A stretch of 64,000 nucleotides of DNA from DASSUW01 sp963792385 (GTDB taxonomy: Bacteria > Actinomycetota > Thermoleophilia > Solirubrobacterales > Solirubrobacteraceae), in NCBI GenBank assembly GCA_963792385.1, contig CAWBVZ010000006.1:558001-622000 (forward strand), given 5' to 3'. This document shows positions 58,732 through 64,000 of the stretch, piece after piece; position 1 is the first letter of the stretch, and each line of letters opens with the position of its first letter. The notes below the pieces were generated by a model, which worked only from the letters and a program-made list of their open reading frames with translations, searched no databases and was not told where the DNA came from. The position numbers and the translations under genes are program-made.

Positions 58732-59517
58732 TCAGGCCGTCGCGATCACGTAGCGCCAGTTGTTGGTCATCGCGTAGCCGCCCGACGCGGTGCGAAATGG
58801 CGCGATGGCGGCGCCGACCGCGGCCGCGGCTCGGCGCTCCCCGGCGGCGACGATGGCCTTGACCGCAGGACCCGACGACAGCAGGCCGCGGATCGCGGTC
58901 TCGTGATCCGGATACTCCCAGCGAGCCGTGACCTCGTCGACCCGCACCGGGGTCAAGCCTGCCCGGCGGGCGAGTCGGTCGAGCGCGTTCGGCGCCGACA
59001 GCGCGAACGGCCCCGGCGTCCCGGGCGGGGGCGCGGGCAGCAGCGAACCGAGCGCCGTCAGGTACGCCGCCGCTTCGCAGTCCTCGGGTCGGCCCCAGGC
59101 GAGGGCCGCGACCGCCCCGCCCGCGGAGACTGCGCGTCGTGCCTCGCGCATCGCGGCCGACGGGTCGGCGGCGTACTGGAGGGCATTGAAGGCCGTCACG
59201 ACGTCGAAGCAGCCGTGGTCGTAGGGCAGCGCCTGCATCTCGCCGACGCGGAAGGCGCCGTCCGGAACGCGGTCGCGCGCGGTCTCGACCGCGGGCGGCG
59301 ACGCATCGATGCCACTGACCTTCGCGCCGCGCCGGCGCGCAATCTGCGCGGCCACACCCGATCCGCAGCCCACGTCGAGCAGGCTCGTGCCCTCGCCCAC
59401 CCCGGCAGCCTCGAGCACCGGCGCATACATCGAGCTCTGGGCCGGCTCCTGCACGTCGGCCCAGTCGCGCGCCCGCGCGCTCCACAGCATGCCTTGGACG
59501 CCCGCCGTTCCCGTCAT
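58732..59517 (-). CDS. Class I SAM-dependent methyltransferase
   Basis: 261 residues. Motif I LLDVGCGSGVAAQIA binds SAM; GIDASPPAVETARDRVP and FDVVTAFNALQYAADPSAAM are motifs II and IV. Resembles UbiE/small-molecule methyltransferases. Its ATG overlaps the stop of the haloperoxidase gene (ATGA), so they are made together; methylation of a halogenated or phenolic product is possible but not shown. Confidence 0.9.
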   Translation of the reverse strand: MTGTAGVQGMLWSARARDWADVQEPAQSSMYAPVLEAAGVGEGTSLLDVGCGSGVAAQIARRRGAKVSGIDASPPAVETARDRVPDGAFRVGEMQALPYDHGCFDVVTAFNALQYAADPSAAMREARRAVSAGGAVAALAWGRPEDCEAAAYLTALGSLLPAPPPGTPGPFALSAPNALDRLARRAGLTPVRVDEVTARWEYPDHETAIRGLLSSGPAVKAIVAAGERRAAAAVGAAIAPFRTASGGYAMTNNWRYVIATA

Positions 59518-60791
59518 CGCCTCGCCCTCTGAAAGTGGCGCGCGAGCACCTGCCGGACCGTCCGGTCGCCAATCGCGACGCCTTGCTCGATCGAGGAGCG
59601 GTAGTGGATGCCTCCCCAGATGCGCGCCTCCGTGACCTCATCCCGGAGATCTCGGACCGTCGCGAAACGACGGTCCCCAAGGCCCGTGAGGCTCGGCACG
59701 GTGAAATCGACCCGGCGCGTCCCGAGGAACCGCGCGATGGCACGGCCGGTGGCCGGCACGGCGCACGCATGCGCGCTCGGGTACTCGGGATGGTTCGGCG
59801 TGGCCGGGAGCAGCGGAGACCAGACCGGATCGCCCTCGGTCGCGCTGTTGCCGTCCGTCCCGCCCGCGCGGACTGCGGTGATCGGCCGCCAGCGAACGTA
59901 GTGGTACTTCGCGTCGAAGCAGGCGATCAGCGCATCGGCGTACGTGACGGAGACCATCGCCATCAGCCGCGCGGCCTCGACGACGTCAAGGGCACGGTCG
60001 TGGACGAGCGTGCGGAAGGAGGCGTGTGCCTGCTGCACGGGAGGCTCCGCCCAGAACCGCGCCGCAAGCGTCTGCTCGGCGGTCCGTGTCGTGCTCGCGC
60101 TCGAGCCGATCTCCTTCACCTCGTTGTAGTCGCGCGCCCAGCGCCGGCTCGGGAGCGCCGGCGGCCCTGCCGGCCGGAACTGGGAGGACCAGTGGAGGCT
60201 GAACGGCCGCATGAGCCCGAGGTAGGTCCCGATCGGCGGCATGGGCGCGGTCGGGATCCAGATCCCAGGGACCGGCGGGTCCGGCGGCGTGTACGTCACC
60301 GGCGCCCGGAAGCCGTCGTGGGCGCGCTGGGCGATCAGTCGCGCCGCGACCTTCTCGCCGACGGCGACCCCGCGCGTCTTCGCCCGGCCATCCGCGATCG
60401 TGGCCAGCGACGCCGCGTACGCCGGGTCGAGGATCGCCGGCCGCTGAGCCGGCAGATGATGCGCCAGGACGCGGTGCGCGGCGGCGGCGACAGCCGCCTC
60501 GGCAGAGGCGCGGCGAGGCGCGCGGACGTCGACCGCGAACGGCCGGTACTGGCCGTGCACCGCCATCACCGAGTCGTAGACCGCGATCGCCTCGTAGGCG
60601 AAGATCACGTGGCCTTCGGCCGGCGTCAGGCCGGACGCGGTGAACGCCTCGACGCCGACGGCGTCCCAGTGCGAGACGTAGCCGTCCGGCGGCCCTGGAT
60701 CGTGGTCGTGGGCGCGGCTCGTGGCGGCGGCGCCGAGCTGAGCCGCTGCGACCGCGAACAGTGCGAGGGCGACGGAGCAGAGTCTTCTCAT
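59514..60791 (-). CDS. Vanadium-dependent haloperoxidase-like (PAP2-fold) secreted protein
   Basis: 425 residues from ATG 60791, which gives a signal peptide (MRRLCSVALALFAVAAAQLG). The vanadate/phosphate pocket motifs are in order: KYHYVRWRPITA (Lys, Arg), HPEYPSAHACAV (Ser, His; Ala replaces the usual Gly) and ARIWGGIHYRSSIEQG (Arg, His). Family members oxidise halides or act as acid phosphatases; which applies here is open. First gene of a coupled pair with a methyltransferase; divergent from an HxlR regulator. Confidence 0.85.
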   Translation of the reverse strand: MRRLCSVALALFAVAAAQLGAAATSRAHDHDPGPPDGYVSHWDAVGVEAFTASGLTPAEGHVIFAYEAIAVYDSVMAVHGQYRPFAVDVRAPRRASAEAAVAAAAHRVLAHHLPAQRPAILDPAYAASLATIADGRAKTRGVAVGEKVAARLIAQRAHDGFRAPVTYTPPDPPVPGIWIPTAPMPPIGTYLGLMRPFSLHWSSQFRPAGPPALPSRRWARDYNEVKEIGSSASTTRTAEQTLAARFWAEPPVQQAHASFRTLVHDRALDVVEAARLMAMVSVTYADALIACFDAKYHYVRWRPITAVRAGGTDGNSATEGDPVWSPLLPATPNHPEYPSAHACAVPATGRAIARFLGTRRVDFTVPSLTGLGDRRFATVRDLRDEVTEARIWGGIHYRSSIEQGVAIGDRTVRQVLARHFQRARR

Positions 60792-60877
60792 GGCGGGCGA
60801 CGATCCCAGAGCGGCACGGGCGATCAAGTGCAAGAAATGAACTTGTCGGCCGGCTGATCGCGCGCAACACTCGGCCC

Positions 60878-61574
60878 GTGCGCACCTACGGCCAGTACTG
60901 CCCGGTCGCGCGGGGAGCCGAGATCTTCGCGACCCGCTGGACGCCGATCATCGTGCGCAACCTGCTGCTCGGCTGCCGCACCTTCGGCGAGCTGTACGCC
61001 GGCGCGCCGGGCATACCGCGGGCGCTGCTCTCCCAGCGACTCCGGCAGCTCGAGGCGCACGGGATCGTCCGGCGCCTCCCCAACCCGCGCGGCCGTGGCT
61101 CGCTGTACGAGCCGACCGAGGCGTGCGAGGACCTGCGAGCGGTGTGCGACGCGCTCGGCGCCTGGGGAGCGACCTGGGTGGAGATCGCTCCGGAGCACCT
61201 CGACCCCTACGCGGCCCTGTGGGGCATGTGCCGCGGGATCCGCTACCTGCCGCTGCCCGAGGGGCGGGTGACGATCCGGTTCGAGCTCCGCGACCGGCCG
61301 CGCAACCAGCGGCGGCTACTGGCTGCTCGTACACCGACCCGAGCCGGAGGTCTGCGTGAAGCCGCCGGGCTTCGAGGAGGATCTCGTCGTGACGACCGAG
61401 GCGGCGTGGCTCGCCCGCTGGGTCCTCGGCCAGGCCTCTCTCGGACACGGCATGAAGGCTCGCCAGGTCGAGGTCGAAGGCCCCCGGCACCTGGTGCGCA
61501 CGCTGGGCACATGGGGCGCGCAGGGCGCACGGGCGGCGCAGACCTGGGGCCGCGAGACCCCCGCGCGTGCCTGA
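60878..61574 (+). pseudogene. HxlR-family winged-helix regulator, one frameshift
   Basis: 231 residues after removal of one base near 61310. GTG start gives RTYGQYCPVARGAEIFATRW, the typical HxlR beginning, then FGELYAGAPGIPRALLSQRL and VRRLPNPRGRGSLYEPTEAC. A C-terminal extension (KPPGFEEDLVVTTEAAWLAR onward) is a SCP2-like ligand domain seen in long HxlR proteins. Divergent from the haloperoxidase and two bases upstream of the F420 reductase. Confidence 0.82.
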
Positions 61575-61575
61575 C

Positions 61576-62073
61576 ATGCGCAGCTACGAGGAGACCCGCC
61601 GGCTCCGGCGAGTGGTGCGGCGAACGGCAGCGACGCGTCCGCTCGCGTGGCTGTACGCCCGGATACAGCAGCCGGTCGACCGACTCGTCTACCGCCTCAC
61701 GCGAGGGAGGACGACCCTCTCCTCATGGATGGGCGGCGTGGAGCTGGCGATGCTGACCACTACAGGCGCGAGGACGGGCCGGCAGCACACGCTGCCCGTG
61801 CTCGCACTGGTCGACGACGACGGGATCGTCGTGATCGCGTCGAACTTCGGCCGCCCGCGCAACCCGGCCTGGTACTACAACCTCCGCGCAGATCCACGAG
61901 CCTGCGTCGTGGTCGACGGTGTGGCGCACACGGTCGAGGCGCACGAGCTCGCCGGCGAGGAACGAGAGCGTTACTTCCAGCGGGCTGCCGAGATCTACCC
62001 GGGCTTCGAGCGCTATCGCCGCTGGGCGTCCGAGCGCCGCATCCCGGTCTTGCGACTGCACCCGCTGCCGTGA
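61576..62073 (+). CDS. F420-dependent nitroreductase (Ddn) family protein
   Basis: 165 residues from ATG 61576; GTG 61567 is an alternative. The F420-binding split-barrel motif is clear: LTTTGARTGRQHTLPVLALV, VIASNFGRPRNPAWYYNLRA and VVVDGVAHTVEAHEL. The family reduces quinones or nitro compounds with F420H2 at the membrane. It begins within two bases of the HxlR stop, so regulation by HxlR is likely. Confidence 0.9.
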   Translation: MRSYEETRRLRRVVRRTAATRPLAWLYARIQQPVDRLVYRLTRGRTTLSSWMGGVELAMLTTTGARTGRQHTLPVLALVDDDGIVVIASNFGRPRNPAWYYNLRADPRACVVVDGVAHTVEAHELAGEERERYFQRAAEIYPGFERYRRWASERRIPVLRLHPLP

Positions 62074-62079
62074 GACGTA

Positions 62080-62114
62080 ACGCGCCCCGCGCGGCTGGGC
62101 CGCGCGGGGCGTGT
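62080..62114. terminator. Strong bidirectional hairpin
   Basis: CGCCCCGCGCGGC (62083-62095) pairs perfectly with 62099-62111 around a TGG loop; the stem can extend to about 16 bp with one G-U pair. It lies 7 bases past the F420 reductase stop and 12 bases past the stop of the minus-strand small ORF, so it can end both transcripts. Confidence 0.8.
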
Positions 62115-62125
62115 GGGAGGGGGTG

Positions 62126-62242
62126 TCACCAGGTCGAGTCGAACGTGCCCGGGCGCTGCACCGGGGGGATCTCACGCACGGTGGGGAGCGAGAATGCGTG
62201 AGCGGTGGCGACAGGCGGGCGCGGTGTGATGGTGACGGTCAC
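62126..62242 (-). CDS. Small ORF (38 codons), proline-rich peptide
   Basis: GTG start with GGAG six bases upstream. The peptide starts MTVTITPRPPVATAHAFSLP and ends RPGTFDSTW. About 87% of its codons end in G or C, as in real genes here, while the other frames are not as good. It follows the 24-codon ORF after 12 bases and ends just before the strong hairpin. No homologue is known to me. It could be a precursor peptide, a small regulator, or a chance ORF. Confidence 0.5.
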   Translation of the reverse strand: MTVTITPRPPVATAHAFSLPTVREIPPVQRPGTFDSTW

Positions 62243-62254
62243 AGCGAGCTCCGG

Positions 62255-62329
62255 TTAGCGGCGGCGGCGATGCACGCGCACGTTGTGGACGGCCGTGGCG
62301 TGGACGATGTTGATGTGGGTCGGGCTCAT
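62255..62329 (-). CDS. Small ORF (24 codons), His/Arg-rich peptide
   Basis: ATG 62329 has a strong ribosome site (GGGAGG, eight bases upstream). The peptide reads MSPTHINIVHATAVHN then VRVHRRRR. It lies 100 bases downstream of the M24 peptidase on the same strand and 12 bases before the second small ORF. Too short for statistics, but the two ribosome sites and tight spacing argue for translation. Confidence 0.45.
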   Translation of the reverse strand: MSPTHINIVHATAVHNVRVHRRRR

Positions 62330-62429
62330 TGGTGAAGCCTCCCACCACGTGACAACTGCCTCTATCGCGCTGGCCAGCGTGTTCGAGTGCGGCTCTCCCC
62401 TGCCCGTGTGCGGCCAGCCGTACGAGCCG

Positions 62430-63527
62430 CTAGGCGAGCGCGTACGGGAAGTCGGTGAGGCGCTCGTAGCCGTCCTCGGTGACGAGGACGAGGTCCTCGA
62501 GGCGGCAGCCGCCGAAGCCCTGGCGATAGAGGGCGGGCTCGATGGCGATGACGTCGCCGGCGACGAGCTCGTCGCCGAGACGCCCGAGGTTCGGGCGCTC
62601 GTGGACATCCAGGCCGACGCCGTGCCCCAGCCCGTGCGCGTAGCCGTCGACCATCTCCGCGCCGGGCGCCTTGGTCCGCTGCGTCGGCCAGCCGGCCGCC
62701 TCGAACGGCTCGCACGACGCGGCCCAGACCGCGGTGCCGTCCGCCCCCGCCCGGATGAGGGCGTAGGACGCGTCGAGCGCCTCGTGGCAGAGGCGCCACA
62801 TCTCGGCCAGCTGCGCGGGCGGCTCGGTGCCGCCCGCGACGAACGTCCGCGTCATATCGGACCAGCAGCGCGACCGGCGGTCGCGCGGCCACAAGTCGAC
62901 GACGACCGGCTCGCCGGGCGTGAGTGGGCCCTCGCCCATCTCGTGGTACGACGCGCTCTGGGCGCCGGGGGCGACCATCGCGTCGTCGAAGTCGCAGCCG
63001 CGCTCGTCATAAACCGCCCGGATAGCCGCGCGCACGCTCTCGACCGGGCGACACTCCGCGATCATGTCGCGGGCGACGGCCATCGCCGCCTCCGCGGTCG
63101 CCTGGGCGCGCCGGATCCCGTCCAGCTGGTACGCGGTCTTCACCCGGCGACGGGCGACGAACAGGTCGGAGTCGACCCGCAGCGTGACGCCCGCGGCGCG
63201 CAGCGCGTCGGCCAGGAAGACCGGGAAGTGCGGCGGCACCGCCGCCTCGCCGATGCCGAGCTCCGCACAGGCGCGCGGGACCACATTCGCCCAGATCTCG
63301 TGCTCGTCGTTGCACGTCTTGACCAGCTCGTCCCAGCCGTAGCCCTCGCGGGGCAGGACCTCGACGCCGTGCTCGGGAAGGTGGACGGCGTCGGCCGGCC
63401 AGATGACCGCGGCGCGACGGCCGTGACCGTCCTCGAAGTACGGGAACGGATCGACGATCACCGTGGGAATCACGTGAAAGAGATCCGTGTCCGTCTCCGT
63501 CGGGCCGTACATGAGGACCGCGGTCAC
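62430..63527 (-). CDS. M24-family metallopeptidase (Xaa-Pro aminopeptidase/prolidase-like)
   Basis: 365 residues. Pita-bread fold with all five metal ligands: D211 (VVVDLWPR), D224 (WSDMTRTF), H302 (GLGHGVGLDVHE), E330 (IAIEPALY) and E344 (CRLEDLVLV). The N-terminal creatinase-like domain (1-135) is present, so it is a Xaa-Pro-type enzyme. It cleaves N-terminal residues before proline. Followed on the same strand by two small ORFs, one of them proline-rich. Confidence 0.9.
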   Translation of the reverse strand: MTAVLMYGPTETDTDLFHVIPTVIVDPFPYFEDGHGRRAAVIWPADAVHLPEHGVEVLPREGYGWDELVKTCNDEHEIWANVVPRACAELGIGEAAVPPHFPVFLADALRAAGVTLRVDSDLFVARRRVKTAYQLDGIRRAQATAEAAMAVARDMIAECRPVESVRAAIRAVYDERGCDFDDAMVAPGAQSASYHEMGEGPLTPGEPVVVDLWPRDRRSRCWSDMTRTFVAGGTEPPAQLAEMWRLCHEALDASYALIRAGADGTAVWAASCEPFEAAGWPTQRTKAPGAEMVDGYAHGLGHGVGLDVHERPNLGRLGDELVAGDVIAIEPALYRQGFGGCRLEDLVLVTEDGYERLTDFPYALA

Positions 63528-63567
63528 GGCGCTGAAGTATCGCGGCGTCGCCCGCCCGGCGGAAGGC

Positions 63568-64000
63568 TCAGTGCTTGACGCGACGGTACGTGAGGTTCAG
63601 CACTCCGGTCCCGAACGTCTTCGAGCTCACGAGCTCGAGCGGGAGGCTCGCCTCGTCCGCCGGAAACAGCCGCGCCAGGCCGCCGCCGACGACGATCGGG
63701 TGAACGAGCAGGTTGAGCTCGTCCAGGAGACCCTCTCGTAGCAGCCAGCGCACGGTGGTGGCGCTACCGGACATCGAGATGTCGCCGCCGTCCTGCGCCT
63801 TGATGTCGGACAGCGTCCCGGCCACGTCGCCGCTGACGACCTCGGAGTTCTGCCAGTCCGCCGCCTGCAGGCTGCTGGAGACGACGTACTTCTTCATCCC
63901 GTTCATGACGTCGCCGAACGGCTCGTCGGCATGCTCGGGCCAGTACGCCGCCCACTCGTCGTAGAGCACGCGGCCCATCAGCATGGCGTCCGTGGTGGCG
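63568..64000 (-). CDS. RibD C-terminal-like / DHFR-family protein, cut by window end
   Basis: The C-terminal ~144 residues are in view, ending KTFGTGVLNLTYRRVKH. The reading frame is open to the window edge (TTDAMLMGRVLYDEWAAYWP), so the N-terminus lies beyond 64000. Motifs: KKYVVSSSLQ, GDISMSGSATTVRWLLREGL and LNLLVHPIVVGGGLARLFP, as in the reductase at 4890-5465 but clearly diverged. Function unknown; NAD(P)H-dependent reductase fold. 40 bases upstream of the M24 peptidase on the same strand. Confidence 0.82.
   Translation of the reverse strand, partial: ATTDAMLMGRVLYDEWAAYWPEHADEPFGDVMNGMKKYVVSSSLQAADWQNSEVVSGDVAGTLSDIKAQDGGDISMSGSATTVRWLLREGLLDELNLLVHPIVVGGGLARLFPADEASLPLELVSSKTFGTGVLNLTYRRVKH

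Noticed and set aside
59535..60857. 440-codon plus-strand frame opposite the haloperoxidase
   Set aside because: Arg-rich shadow with no recognisable motif; minus strand has ordered active-site motifs.
62111..62335. 74-codon plus-strand ORF over the small-ORF region
   Set aside because: Lacks a ribosome site and starts inside the terminator flank; the minus-strand small ORFs have better start signals.

Overview
The window is a high-GC (about 70%) chromosomal segment with very strong third-position G/C bias. It carries actinobacterial marker families: an actinobacterial-type RpoB, an acVLRF1 release-factor-like protein, a Ddn-type F420-dependent reductase, DUF1206 and DUF7144 membrane proteins, and a PknB-like kinase. 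I infer an Actinomycetota member, most likely Thermoleophilia/Solirubrobacterales, from gene content and style; I could not run a tree. There is no rRNA operon, prophage, insertion sequence or CRISPR array. One tRNA gene (Ser, anticodon CGA) is present.

Layout. 1-6.8 kb: a broken secreted CocE-type hydrolase, a DMT exporter, a DUF559 protein, a quinone-oxidoreductase-like enzyme, an ArsR-SRPBCC pair divergent from a RibD-like reductase, and two small membrane proteins. 6.8-11.2 kb: rpoB alone with its own promoter, then (upstream of it) tRNA-Ser and tadA. 11.3-20.5 kb: subtilisin-like protease, universal stress protein, PHP phosphatase, a MocR regulator facing a DMT exporter, an HD-GYP protein facing a Ser/Thr kinase fused to a receiver domain, and an FAD oxidoreductase. 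20.5-25.1 kb: an uncharacterised protein with a duplicated domain and a 1267-codon surface protein of 13 Ig-like repeats. 25.1-32.3 kb: GNAT plus NYN pair, a 349-bp nested palindromic element, aminopeptidase plus DMT exporter facing a LysR regulator, and a tightly overlapping operon of VLRF1, TrmH-type methyltransferase, TIM-barrel isomerase and Gfo/Idh dehydrogenase. 32.4-39.7 kb: YtoQ, aldo/keto reductase, Ldh-family and ornithine-cyclodeaminase-family genes in one operon, a cupredoxin lipoprotein, a second aldo/keto reductase, PhoD phosphatase, and a second copy of the palindromic element. 39.7-47.9 kb: a large LAL-type LuxR regulator, a double VOC protein, several unknown membrane or lipoproteins, LysR and formamidase. 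47.9-64 kb: a heterodimeric ABC exporter, PhzF plus deaminase, LuxR, TetR and MarR regulators with membrane targets, a delta-60 repeat protein, vanadium haloperoxidase plus methyltransferase, HxlR plus F420 reductase, an M24 peptidase followed by two previously uncalled small ORFs and a strong hairpin, and a RibD-like reductase cut by the window edge.

Many genes are translationally coupled (1-13 nt overlaps), so several local operons can be read directly. Fifteen genes carry single-base indels (at least 32 in total, mostly insertions) although their codon structure and catalytic motifs are preserved on both sides. I annotate them over their full inferred extent as interrupted genes; uncorrected sequencing error is the simplest explanation, but decay cannot be excluded from one sequence.

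The most interesting observations are: a stand-alone rpoB with Asn at the classical rifampicin-resistance Ser531 position; two small, well-translated-looking ORFs behind the M24 peptidase; a repeat family of nested palindromes; a kinase-receiver fusion facing an HD-GYP protein; and an orphan duplicated domain.
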